From: Adiantum capillus-veneris
Taxonomy: Eukaryota > Streptophyta > Polypodiopsida > Polypodiales > Pteridaceae
DNA: 64,000 bases
Reading direction: 5' to 3'
Assembly (NCBI GenBank): GCA_014529385.2
Contig: CM043958.1
Coordinates: 120,930,817 to 120,994,816, forward strand
Within the stretch, counting starts at the first letter, position 1; each line of letters starts with the position of its first letter. Shown in pieces: positions 1 through 11,023 of the stretch. The notes beneath the pieces were generated by a model. It was not told where the DNA came from, made no database searches, and saw only the letters and a program-made list of their open reading frames with translations. The position numbers and the translations under genes are program-made.

Positions 1-365
1 TTTTTTGATTCACTTAGATTTCGACAGAGTTGTCACATCACAAGTGAATAAAAAAAAGAATCTTCTAAAACATGAGGAATCTCATGGCGTGCTATATATC
101 AATAGATAGATCTTGAAGAGGACATTCGAACTGTCAAACCTCCACCAACTTTGGAGTTTGTTTGCAAAAATTTATCCATGCGTCCGTTTTGGTAGAGAGA
201 GGTAAAGTCAAACTCTTTAAAGGGCCCCTTTGTGAGTCCAAATTCACCTAATGCTTAAGGCTAACTTCTCTAAAGAGATGATGCTTTAAATAGAAGCTTG
301 GTGCATTTTAAATTAGAGTGCTTTAAAATAGAGCATTTTGTGTTAAGGTTTTTGACAAGAGTGAT

Positions 366-2925
366 TTGTTAATTTGTTGCATCATTGGTAGATTAGTTAT
401 GGACGATAGGATGGCATGTCCTTGTGGGCAATGCAAGCATCAGATCTTTCAAAAACAAAAAATATGTGATCAGCACATATGCAATAATGGTCTCTTCCTT
501 ATAGAGCAACTACAAGATCTGCGTTATCGATCTCATGGTCTAGAGGCAGTCGATCAACCCCCGCAAATAGATATTGCTCCAATTTCATCACAAAGAAGGT
601 GAATATCAATTAAATAGCCACCAATGGAGTCTATCCCACTAATAATCAATTCCACATTCCAAGAAGTTATGGAAAAAATATTGGATGTGTTCTTTTGACA
701 TGGACCCCATCATTGAAAACCAAGGTGGCAAAAACATTCAAGGCAACACTACAAATCAACCTGAGTCATTCCGTCAATATTGACGGCATGAGACTAATGA
801 GAAAGAAGGTGAGATAATGCAGACTCTTGCATATATGCCACTTTACCATGGTGCAAAAATAGCAGCTCTCCGTGTATCACTTTGGCAATGCTTAATTTGC
901 AGTCTGATAGTGGGTGGTCTGATATGAGTGTCACAGAGTTTTTCAAATAAATGTAGTGTATATTAAGCATCAACTCAAATTAAAGTTCAACAACATGATC
1001 ATTGTGTTCACATGATGTATTGATAGGTTGCTTAACGAGCAATTTTTTTGGAAGGCAATCACATGCCCCCTACCCGTCTGACCGCTAAAAAGCTTCTTAC
1101 TAACTTGGGCATGGATTATCATAAAATACATGCATGTCCTAATGATTGTATACTCTTTTGCAATGAGTATGAAAATTTGGAACAGTGTCCCAAATGTGGA
1201 TTAAATAGATATAGAGAGGACACACAAGGAAAATTTGTCCTTGCAAAGATTCTTCGACACTTCCTATCATTCCAAGAATAAAGAGCATGTCCAGGGGCAA
1301 GTCTATAGCTGCTTTGATGACATGGCATACAAATACTAGATCCATAGATGATGTGACGTGGGTGCCTATTGACTCTCATGCATGGAAGCACATAGAAGAA
1401 AGATGACATACATTCAAGGATAAGCTTCATTGTATCCATTTTGGTTTGACAATGGATGGAGCGAACCCATTTGGATTACGGAGTTCATCATGGAGCACAT
1501 GGCCTATTTGCATGGTTAATTATAATCTTCCACCATGGTTAGCTATTAAGAAGGTCCATCTACTATTGTCACTGATTGTCCTAGTAAACTACAAGGCAAA
1601 GAACATGGACGTCTATCTGGCACCACTTATAGAAGAGCTTCAAATCTTATGGAGAGAGATTGATGTGGTTGACCTGTCCCAACCAATTGGACGATGAAAT
1701 GTCCATGTGCAAGGCATTCTCATGTGGACCATGTATGGTTGGCCACGCTTCAACGAGTGTTCATGTAACTATCTTTGAAACCCTGACCTGTATGCAATAC
1801 CTAGCCTAGTCAACTCTTTTGTTTCATTTTTACGATTTTCAGGCTTGAGTTACTGGAGCAAGCATGCATGTCCCATATGTGGTCCTTGACTTGGCTTTTG
1901 TCGCTCTGATTAGTTGAGCAAGACAATTTACGAGGAGCATGGTAAATTTTTTCTTGAAGGACATGAGCTACATGGACCAAGCATATCCAAGCACGACTTG
2001 CATCCACTGAAAGCGAGTGATTGGAGGAAAATGTGGCTAGAGAGGGTAGATTTTAAGCCACCCAACATGAAGAGACTCTCTATTTTCCATGAACTCCCAT
2101 ATTGGAATGACCTACTTATTAATCATCTGCTTGACCGAACGCACGTTTTTATGAATGTGGGGGAGATCCTATGGAAGACCATCACTAGAAAAAGAGAGAG
2201 CAAGGCCCAAAAGAGATGACCTACAGGTTGTGGGTCGACTGCAAGAGATGTGGCCTTGACTTAAACCCAATGGAAAATTTTCTTAACAAAAGGTCGGGGT
2301 TGAGTCGTGCAGAGAAGCAGCAAGTGAAGAAGACCATATCTTCATTCAAGACTCCTACTAGGTGCATGCAATGTTTGAAAACTGTTTTTACTAGAGATAA
2401 ATATCTTAGTGATCTTAAGTCTCACGATTTGGCACAAATTTTTACAATTTTACCAATTGCCATAAAAGATTGTCTAGCAGATGACATTAGAAGAACAATT
2501 TATAAAATTAGTAAGTTAGTGCATTATATCTGATCAAAAGAGATAAGAAAAGACATCATAGATGCAACTCGCTTAAATGCTATCAAAGTAGCGTGTATGG
2601 TGGAGAAGTACTTCCCAGCAAACATTCTTACCATCCAGATGCATTTACCTGTGCATGTGGTCGATGAAGTTGCAATTGCTGGGGTTGTTCATAGCAAGTG
2701 GCTGGGGTAGTTGCAATTGCTGGGGTAGTTCATAGCAAGTGGTTGTTCTTCTTTGAGAGATTCATGAAGACTTTAAAAGTGTTCGTTCGTCAAAGGGATC
2801 TCCCTGAGGATAGCATAGCTAAAGGATGGCTTGTGCAAGAGTCTTTGTTCTCATCTGTGAGTTTTTGGGTTCAATTGATCCGGAGATGCCCTGAATGTGG
2901 ACTATTCATATCAATGTCAAGGTGA
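366..2925 (+). pseudogene. CACTA (En/Spm) TNP2-type transposase relic
   Basis: This is a decayed transposase of a CACTA DNA transposon, the enzyme that cuts and moves such elements. Pieces follow the order of the TNP2 family in shifting frames. A transposase-associated domain lies near 410-520 (MACPCGQCKHQIF, then DQHICNNGLF). A piece at 881-949 reads LAMLNLQSDSGWSDMSVTEF. The zinc-binding core start lies at 1072-1280 (KKLLTNLGMDYHKIHACPND, then LEQCPKCGLNRY). Further pieces are at 1446-1690 (DGANPFG, YNLPPWL, DVYLAPLIEEL), 1914-2219 (HELPYWNDLLINHLLDRTHV), 2216-2520 (LKSHD, LPIAIKDCL) and 2600-2870 (FFFERFMKTLKVFVRQRDLPE). At least five frame changes or stops and a 41-bp internal duplication make it non-functional. 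I found no CACTA terminal repeats. The family call is firm; the exact ends are not. Confidence 0.85.
2669..2742 (+). repeat. 41-bp tandem duplication inside the transposase relic
   Basis: The stretch starting GTTGCAATTGCTGGGG at 2669 starts again at 2710, giving a 41-bp period with one or two differences. Because 41 is not a multiple of three, the duplication shifts the reading frame just before the FERFMK block. Confidence 0.85.
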
Positions 2926-3379
2926 CAGGGGAAGAGCCATAGGGACAAGGCATCATGAGAAAGATGTATATCACAATGCGAGAAAAAATTATGAGATTTT
3001 GTCTTCTCAACTCAAAAGTCATGCAAAAGTGGCTAGAGAGGTACGAAGTGGGAAAACAACAATGCTTGACAAATCGCTTGCAATTCAAGTACAATCATGC
3101 CACTAGAAACCTTCCTTTTCCAGACCATCTTCAATTATTGTCAGATTTTCCTACTGGTCAATGCCTGGATGCAACAATCTTGGAAGCAAAGAGGAATGCA
3201 GTGTTGATTATTGGAGAATAAGAGGAGATGTTGAGGGGTTGTCACTGGCATGTAAATATTTTCACAACTTCTTTTTGAAAAATCATATGACCACATTACA
3301 TTAGTAATAGTAAAATTGTTTAATTTATATTCTTGTAGTATCACAAATGGAATTAACAATTATTATACCTATTTTACGG

Positions 3380-3416
3380 TAGCTTCTCTATATTATAAAG
3401 TAATATAGAGAAGCTA
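3380..3416. repeat. Perfect 16-bp inverted repeat (hairpin)
   Basis: TAGCTTCTCTATATTA at 3380-3395 is followed by a 5-base spacer and its exact reverse complement at 3401-3416. It could be a transposon-end remnant or a small foldback. It does not look like a bacterial-type terminator, and there is no adjacent gene. Confidence 0.9.
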
Positions 3417-3420
3417 TTTT

Positions 3421-3441
3421 CAACTGGAATCCTTCCAGTTG
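3421..3441. repeat. Perfect 9-bp hairpin next to the previous one
   Basis: CAACTGGAA, a 3-base spacer, then TTCCAGTTG form a second perfect hairpin four bases after the first. The close pairing of two perfect hairpins suggests a shared origin, possibly a decayed element end. Confidence 0.85.
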
Positions 3442-5582
3442 CTACTAATCGATTACATAATCATTTGTGTTGACTACATGCACAATTCTTCATCATTGTA
3501 ACCTAGATACTTGCATGAATTAGCTAATCGTATTCAAGAATTTTGCGTAACTAAAACATTGGATTGTTTTTGCAAAATATAAGTGATTAATCATGCGATT
3601 AGTGCATAAATGGATGGTGTGAATGTGTATGTCTCTTAGACTTTACATAAATTTTGCATGTCATAAGCATAAAGTATTAGAATAGAAGTGTAAGAATTGA
3701 TGTGATTGACCTTCCATCTACCTTATTATCAAATTTGGTTTTGCACATTTTCAAGTTAGCTATTAACGACGAGATGGACTCAAAAAGGACCCATGTTAGC
3801 AAGACTCACAATGATGAGGCTGGCACTAGCCGAGAAGCTGATAAGGGAAAGAGAATTGCCTTGGAAGACGTGCCACCAAACATGCCAAGAAATGGTCTTA
3901 CATTAGATAAGGTTGGAATTAATTTTGTTAAGTATTTGTATTTATTTCATAGACAATAGAGTAGGAAAATGCAAAACAATCTCTATGGATCATAAAACCA
4001 TCAAAAATTACGGCATATGTTTTATATAATTTTCTTTGTAGTGAAAGATTGTTTGGAAAGTAGTCTGTTTGCTTGTAGGAAACAAATGTTTGCCTAGTAG
4101 AAAAACTCTCAAACCTTATTCATTCAAAAGTGCTATACTGATATAGTAAAAAATCCCTTTGATATCCAGGGAGGACGGCTTAACAGAGTGAACGCTAAAG
4201 CAATGCATATGGGTGCCCACATCTTGTGAGTTGGTGCCCAGAATGCAAGATAGTACATGCGGGTTGGTATCCAGATTGCAAGTTAGCCACTGCGGGTTGT
4301 ACCCACGTTGTAGGATAATTTAGTTGTATGGGCAACTAAAGACACCGGGAGCACTAACTCTCGCCAAGAGGATTTAACTCTTGGGGTTTGGATAATTTAA
4401 TGAAGAAGAGTCGTATGTTTTTTTTCTTCTAGGAAAGATTGTTTTGGTGCCGCTTTGATAATGCTTGAAGGATTGTTTTAACAAACTTGTGATGAGAACC
4501 TTAAAAATGAATTTTTTGTATGAACAATCATGTGGTAGTAATTAGAAAACAAGCAAAAAGTGTGAGTGTGGGGTGGAAAGTGGGGACTAGCTTAGGTTGC
4601 CAATCAAGGATGGGTGGTTCAATTAGTTGAGATACTCTCCACTCCAGGCTTGTTAGGAGAAGTGAAATTAGAGACTCATTGTGCCAAGAGTCGAGAAGTC
4701 CCAAATATACGTGCCCCTGAAATCTATGGGGAAAAAGGTATTTGGATTTTCTCTTTTTTGAAAGGTGAGAATTAGGGACGTATAGAATTCTTATATTAGT
4801 TCATGCTTTCCTTGTGAGACTGGGCTAGAAACCTTCGTCAATGGTTTGGACTCAAGTTACTTGGTGATGAGAGGCCATCCATTGGAAATCAATTCCTTCT
4901 TGACTATGTTTTCTCAAGTGATTAGGGCCTAGCGACATGTCAGGTACCCTCTAGTTGCCAAAAGGTTATGGTAATGGGGTGGGGACCTCACAATCAACAT
5001 TTGGATATGAATGGGCATGCCATTTTTCTGATTTAGATGAAATTGTAATTCCTAAAAATAAGAAACTTGAGATAGTATTGATGACCCTAGAAGTTTTTTG
5101 GATGATGAATTGAGTGCACTACTAACTATGTACTCATGTCTACCCTGTTACTTTATATGCTTGTATCTCCCTCACATCAAGTCTGTTTGCAATTATATGA
5201 ATGGAATTTTTCTGATCTATTTTGAAATCTAACCATAAGAGAGATTAGAGCTTCCCATAATGAAGCCATTGAATTATCAAAGATAGAAAAAGATTTGCTA
5301 AATTCTGGTGAACTATTCAGACGTTGTTTTTTTTTTAATTCAAGCATTTGATGATGGATTTGAGATAGTAGATAGCTTCTATTAGGTCTTCCTCACACTT
5401 TGTATGTTTGGTTCCATTTGAAACTTTAACTTAGTGAAATGTGCATGCTTGACTCGATAATGCTAAACTAGATTTCAAGAAATTAACATTTCATTTGAGA
5501 GTTGTGAGTGGGGTTTTCAAGGGCTTAATGACCTCTCATAGCCTCCATACACTAGTCAAGTCAACAACATTTTGTAGATTGA

Positions 5583-6140
5583 CAATTATGTCTGACTTGG
5601 CATACATATCGACCAAAGCATTGTGAAGCACAACAAGTTTCTCCAATTGCCCCAACTTGCAATCTCATAGTGAATTATCTCACCCATGTTAAGGTCAAAA
5701 AAGAAGTTCTTCTTTTGAGCACAAGCTCATAGTCAAGTCAGAAAATAAAAACACGTTGTTGTTGATACCTCAATATTCTCTTCAGGTCTATGCTTAACTT
5801 CGTCCCTGGATTTTCTTCTTATCCAACATTCAATGCATCCGACATGCAGGGGTAATCAAGAACATGCATAGGTTATATTGCATCTAAGAAAAACATTTTA
5901 CAGCTTCCTTGCCTACCCTTGCTTGGCATATCCACGTATATAAGCACTCCAAGAGACTTTGTCTGGTGAGAAAACCTCAGTTTTCATGTGGTTAAAATAG
6001 CCAAGAGTTACCTTGCCACAACCATGTCACTCATATCTAGAAATTAATGTGCTCCAGAAGGCAAAAATTTGTACAAAAAGCTCATCCAAAACTTTTTGTA
6101 GTTCCGTGAGGTCACCACATTTGGCATATATATCAAGGGA
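5583..6140 (-). pseudogene. PPR (PLS-class) protein relic, unit A copy
   Basis: Read on the - strand from about 6140 downward, this gives pentatricopeptide-repeat motifs typical of plant organelle RNA-binding proteins. DIYAKCGDLTELQKVLDEL comes first, then a degenerate FWSTLIS-Y--HG block, then SPDKVSWSAYIRGYAKQGK. Further down is the LVDMYAK block, shifted out of frame by an extra G relative to unit B. Stops interrupt the reading and there is no start codon or targeting peptide. It is best read as a captured or retroposed fragment of a host PPR gene. Confidence 0.7.
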
Positions 6141-6357
6141 TTTAATACTTACGTAATTATTAAAAATTTTGTGTGATCACAAGGTCTTATTGACACATTT
6201 ACATAATCACAATTAACATGATCACAAACAAGCTGGTTAAGAGCAACCTGGAAACCCTCAAAAAGCCTGCCGAGAAAACAGAGTAGCCCAACGGGCCCAC
6301 AACATAATATATATAGGGCCTCGATTAGGCCCGCTGGGTGTTATTCGTTGATCCATC

Positions 6358-6459
<102 letters not shown>

Positions 6460-6689
6460 CACCTTTGCGGGTATGTTGAGAGGAGAGAGGGGTCGTACGA
6501 GAACATGCTCTGCATCGCAGTGCACGGTAGTAGCGGAGTACCTGACCACACGACGCGGGTATATGTTGTGCGTGTGTATGCATTGTGTGATAGCGTGCCT
6601 TTTGTCATATTGCACGACAATCATAAGGTACCTTACCACACAATGCAAGTGTGTGTGTAAGCTATTCTACGGAATAGTGCTTACCACGG

Positions 6690-7086
6690 GGGCATCACCT
6701 CGGTGACACACGGAATATGGTGTCCTTGACTCCTTGTGGTAAATATTGGTTCATTGTCTGGGTACTACATTGGTAACGTGGCTATTCTAGTATCCTTATG
6801 GTGAGTTAACTTCCCTTCCCCTTTCCAAAAAAACATATGGGCATCTATCGATAACTCGGCTATATGATGCTCGTTTTAGATTTGGGTGGCACTCGATCGG
6901 TAACGCGGCTAATTGAGTGTTGTTTGTTAGAAGCATCTATTTTTGCTTAAAATCTGGAGTTCAAGTCGTTAACCCGGTTGTACGAACTCCATATAATTTG
7001 TATGTGCATGTGCAATTCATTTTTCTAAAAGATTAAATATATGAAATACTTGTTCGGTAACACGACCGTGAAGAGTATTTCATATA
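6690..7086 (+). repeat. Array of six hairpins with a shared loop motif (unit A)
   Basis: Six short inverted repeats follow one another within 400 bases. Their stems differ, but all loops carry a version of TCGGTAACNCGGCT. Stems (left/right): 6690-6697/6718-6725, 6760-6767/6788-6795, 6839-6845/6866-6872, 6888-6894/6915-6921, 6956-6962/6984-6990, 7038-7050/7074-7086. The first four loops are exactly 20 bases, the last two 21 and 23. The last two stems are perfect (7 and 13 bp). The others contain G-T pairs, always in the sense that gives G-U in a + strand RNA. No known RNA family comes to mind. The array lies about 1 kb upstream of the kinase relic, and a partly decayed copy is in unit B. Confidence 0.8.
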
Positions 7087-7099
7087 CAAATGTTTGAAT

Positions 7100-8015
7100 T
7101 GTTCGCTATTGTTGTTTTTAAGTATTCTTATGAAAATATATACTAGCTAATCATATTCAAAAGAATGCTTTATCCATCAATCATCGTCACTATTTTGAAT
7201 GCTACATTTACAAGTAATATTCACACTATGTTATTTCTCTATGTAAAAAAGTATATGTACACAATTTGCATGTTAAATATTCATTTCTATCTTTTTAAAA
7301 AGCAAGATGTCCTTTGCAATTTATGATTGGTTTGTATACTTTTGATGTTTTAAAATGAGCTAAATAAAATTGGCAATATGTATATAACGATGCATGTATC
7401 TTCTAAGAGGCTTTTTTTTTGAAGTGAATTGTGATAGTGTGCAAAATATAAACTCAGGTCTTATGTTCTATCAGAATATTTTGATTTTTTTTTTGTTTTT
7501 AACATGTTCTGTTAGATCTGGACAATTTTATCAAGAGTTACTTATTTTTATTGCATTTTAAGTAAACATACCATTTTAAAGTCAAAATGATTATCAACCC
7601 GAATAAATATAATACTACACAATTTTTTGAAGTCTTTAAGTTAGTGTATGGTTTGTTTGTGAGAATGCAACGTGCAAAATATAAGTAATAAATTCACAAA
7701 ATGCTAAAATATTTCAGGTTTTTAACCTGTATTGTTTGATTGGATGAAGTTCTTAAAAGTTACTTGTTTGCTCTGCATTTTAAACGAGTAAACATTGCAA
7801 TTTAAATTGAAAATTGTTTCTAATGTGTACCAATATAATCGTACACATTTCTTAAAGTCTTCAAGTGATTTTTTAGGTTTGTCCGAACTAGTGTGAGAGT
7901 GTTAGTGCAGTGTGCACCCATGAGATTGTATTTGATATGCTGTTTTTTTATTGTCAGTACTAAAATAACTCCATATCAAAATAAAATTATTATGCGTGCC
8001 ATTTGAAAAGAATGT
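7100..8015. repeat. Degenerate ~240-bp tandem repeats between hairpins and kinase relic (unit A)
   Basis: No coding region is visible. Segments ending near 7440, 7675 and 7915 share the same succession of words: GTGCAAAATATAA, AATATTT, TTTTTAAC-TGT, AAGAGTTACTT or AAAAGTTACTT, CATTTTAA, GTAAACAT, then TTTGAAGTCTTTAAGT or a close variant. This gives two clear copies and one poor copy of a ~240-bp repeat. Unit B has the same arrangement at about 25960-26450, so the repeats predate the 10-kb duplication. Confidence 0.6.
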
Positions 8016-8018
8016 ATT

Positions 8019-9480
8019 TTGTCAATATCATCATGTGTAGATGGTTGCAAACAACATATTAGTGAAAGTGACGTCTTCGTCAAAGACCTCCCTAGCACTA
8101 TATGGGAGAACACAGAGAGTAGACTGCGAGTTGAAGGCCAATATGAGTTGCTGATTCCAACAGGGATTCAAGAATTTGACCCCCACCAGAAGGTTAGGAC
8201 AGTTTTGGAAAATATGAAAGTCTATTGCAAAGACTGAAATGAAGATATCCCCCCCACCTGCGATATGAAGAAATTAGAGCTCTCGGACAAATTATGGGAG
8301 GAACAAAAGGTCAAGATGAAGCGGGTGAAGCTCAAGACCAAGCTTCCTTACCCAAAAGATTGAAGATGGCCGAAGATGCACAAGCGACTGTGGTGGTAGA
8401 TCAAATGCCAACGGCACCGACACAATCAGCATGACATTGAATGCCAAGTTTGCTCATCTGATTGGCATTCCCCACAAGGCCCTGGTAGAATGTACAAGGG
8501 TTGCATAAGGCTTTTTGGGTGTGTGCACATTATACAACACTAAGGGTATATCTTTCTTTCCATAGCACATTACATATGTGGGACAATGCTACAAGAGAGG
8601 GAGTGAGACAAAATTTGATAGCTTTCAGACAGAGCAAGGAATGCAAACACTTCACCCCTCCATTGTAAGATGCATTGGCTTTGCCATCAACCCTCTCTGG
8701 ATCAAAATCTTTCCATACTACAATGGGGGAAACTTGGGGGACATGATGTGCCGCTTGCCATTTTCCCACAAAGCATTCAGACACCACATGCATAGGCTAC
8801 AATACGGCTGGAGGTCACTGCCACCAACAAATCAGCACTTTGAGGGATAGAGATTGCACGGATCAAAGTAGTGATTGAGCAAATGCCAACAATCTTACAT
8901 GCTTTAATTGATGGCGTTGCGGATGTTCACTCGATGGTATAGTGCACAACGACCTGCACCCTTTCAACATAATGTTGGACTTTACTCGCACAAATAAACC
9001 TCGTGTTGCCATCATTGTTTGGGGCATGATGCTTAGAATGCTAGCCAAGCGTGTATCAAATAATTATTTGCATCCAAGCGGACAGTCGAACCCTACAGTT
9101 TTGGAGGCAGAGAGAGCAGGGAAAGGAGAGATTGCAAAGCGACTGTGGATTGCTAAAAAATAGATGATCCACGATGGGCAGATGGGTACACAAAAGCAAG
9201 CGACATTTATGCATTAGGATATCTATTTGACATGGTGATAGACTTTTGGAGTGCAGCTAGGAAAGTTTATTTCCCAAAAGAAGTACTCTACCATCCCAAT
9301 CAAGATGTCATGAGGGCCACTCAAATAAAAGTAGACTGTTGGATGAAGTTAAGAGAGCGAGAAGCCAGAAGAAACCCATCAAATGTTTTGATCTTTTTCA
9401 AAGAGCATTTAAAGACCGAGACCCTAGTCCTGTCGAGCGACCCCTTGTCGAACTTGCACCATCTGTTTACTCGGCCTGAA
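8019..9480 (+). pseudogene. Protein kinase-like gene relic, unit A copy
   Basis: Pieces in several frames form a kinase domain in order. The N-terminal part (8040-8460; ISESDVF, STIWENTESR, GIQEFDPHQKVR) has no family I can name. The glycine-rich loop region near 8490-8520 is damaged here but clear in unit B. TLHPSIVRCIGFAINPLW lies at 8650-8700. The catalytic-loop equivalent HNDLHPFNIMLDF lies near 8945-8985, and IIVWGMM replaces the metal-binding D-W-G of unit B (D to V) near 9012. A YTKASDIYALGYLFDMV block lies near 9185-9240. Stops and frameshifts separate the blocks, so this copy is dead. The kinase superfamily call rests on block order; the subfamily is unknown. Confidence 0.65.
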
Positions 9481-9876
9481 CATTTTTGTGCTATACATTT
9501 GTCTTGTTGTCTGGGTATTTTATTTTTATTGAAGTCTATTCTGTGGGTTTGGGGTGGTTCACCTCATTGAGTCATTTGAAGTATATTTGAATCTATACAT
9601 CTCTAGTCAATTATCTTGTAGTTCAGGTTGATCAATTGTCTTGTATTTCAATCGGATCAATTATCTTTAGTCATTTGTCTTGTGGTTCAATTGGTTCAGT
9701 CAGTTGTGATTTTGTTTTTTGCATCAATTGTGATTTGATTGAAGGGGCCATGACGTGTTATGTAGTGGAGGAGACTGTTGTCTTTGTGTATCTATGAGAT
9801 TGTTGAACCGTGAGAATATATTTTTGTCAAAGATATTGAATATTTGTCTATTTGTCCATTGTAGCTCCAAGATACT
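9481..9876. other. Non-coding spacer between kinase and RING relics (unit A)
   Basis: This AT-rich stretch repeats short words such as CAATTGTCTTGTA and TCAATTGTGATTTG. No coding signal is seen. The same spacer occurs in unit B at about 28010-28411. Confidence 0.6.
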
Positions 9877-10911
9877 ATGGCCCATGAAGAACAAGTTTAT
9901 GGTACCCACTCAGTGCCAGATGATCAACATCAAGTGGTTGTTAATGCATTTCAATGCATGACATCTCTAGCACATGGTATGTCGGCACAACAAGCGATGT
10001 GCACTGCTCGACGACTATCAAAATGGGTAAACCCAAACCACATGCAACGAAAAGATATGAATAAATAAGTGACCAAGGATATGATTAAAATAGTATGGCC
10101 ATGTGAGGATGCAGAGATAAAGAAAGATCAGTTGAAGGTATGAAAGTGCCTCCATGAAGCGATCAAAGAAAACGCTGAGAGGATCTACTTGGAAGTTTAT
10201 GGCCATCCACTGCACATTGCAGATTGTGCGTTATATTCTGCAAAAAAATTGTACGTTCATTTTGTGCAACAACGACCAATAGGCTTTTTGTCGAAGGAGA
10301 CAACTGTAGACACCCATGATATCAGGGAGAGTTGTGTGACTTTCACCCGAGATAAGCTGGCATTGATAGTGAAAGGGGCCGACCTACAATTGAAAAAGGA
10401 GAAAGATATTTACACGACACAGCTGGCAAAGAAAGATGCAAAAATAACATGGATTTCTATAGCCACCCAAACACCCCAACCATCACAGGTCCGGATGGAG
10501 AAAAGTATTCATCACTTAAGAAAAGATGTTCAAAGTCTGACAGAGCAAATGAGTCATCCACCTGTACAAGGGACACACATTGGTCACCTTGTCTTGCATC
10601 TAGAGTTGGTCCCCTCATATGCTTTGGATGCATCTTCATCTTCCCAATGTCCAGTTTGCTATAAGAATGTTGATGGATGGAGTGGATACTATACATTGAC
10701 ATGTGGTCATTATTATCACCTTGTCTGTTTAATTCGTTTAATGCAAAATAGTAGCCAATGCGCAATCTATTCACAAGATATTCCACAAGGAATATATTAT
10801 ATGCTGGGAATGGAAAATGAGTATACATTCAAGCAAGCCCACCAAGATACCCCTAGCACAATTAGAAATTTGTTTTGTGACGAAGATGCACGTTTTGAGC
10901 ATAACAATTGA
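9877..10911 (+). pseudogene. RING-finger protein relic, unit A copy
   Basis: A start codon in good context (9877, MAHEEQVYGTHS) opens a frame that would run ~345 codons to 10911. It is cut by in-frame stops near 10066 and 10141; the last 240 codons (10189-10911) are open. A polar helical stretch (LKKEKDIYTTQLAKKDAKI) precedes a C-terminal RING-type zinc site: CPVC, then TLTCGHYYHLVC, then CAIY. The last expected cysteine is Tyr, so the final zinc ligand is lost. RING proteins of this layout are usually ubiquitin ligases. It directly follows the kinase relic on the same strand in both units, so the two may have been one gene or partner genes. The name is an inference. Confidence 0.65.
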
Positions 10912-11023
10912 GATCGACAAACTATGTATAATTGCTACTATGAAGCATTGTATATGATAAAAACACATTGAACACAATCTCTTTCATAATTGGTTTTGAC
11001 ACAATCTTCATTCTACTCTCAAG

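Larger units (their letters stand above)
2926..5580. other. Gene-free interval downstream of the CACTA relic
   Basis: No coding region is recognisable. Open stretches at 2955-3221 and 3702-3959 show no family I can name. The second contains a polar KRTHVSK...EAGTSREADKGKR segment that could be a relic exon. A degenerate tandem repeat of roughly 35 bp lies at about 4205-4320, with a recurring 'ggttgg-ccca/tccag-ttgcaag' theme. The rest is AT-rich and stop-dense. Confidence 0.6.

Noticed and set aside
6690-7086. Hairpin array as a tRNA cluster
   Set aside because: Loops lack anticodon and T-arm consensus, there is no cloverleaf spacing, and stems are single rather than four per unit.
10457-10828. 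123-codon - strand frame opposite the RING relic
   Set aside because: Shadow of the + strand frame, whose zinc motif and conservation between units explain the region.
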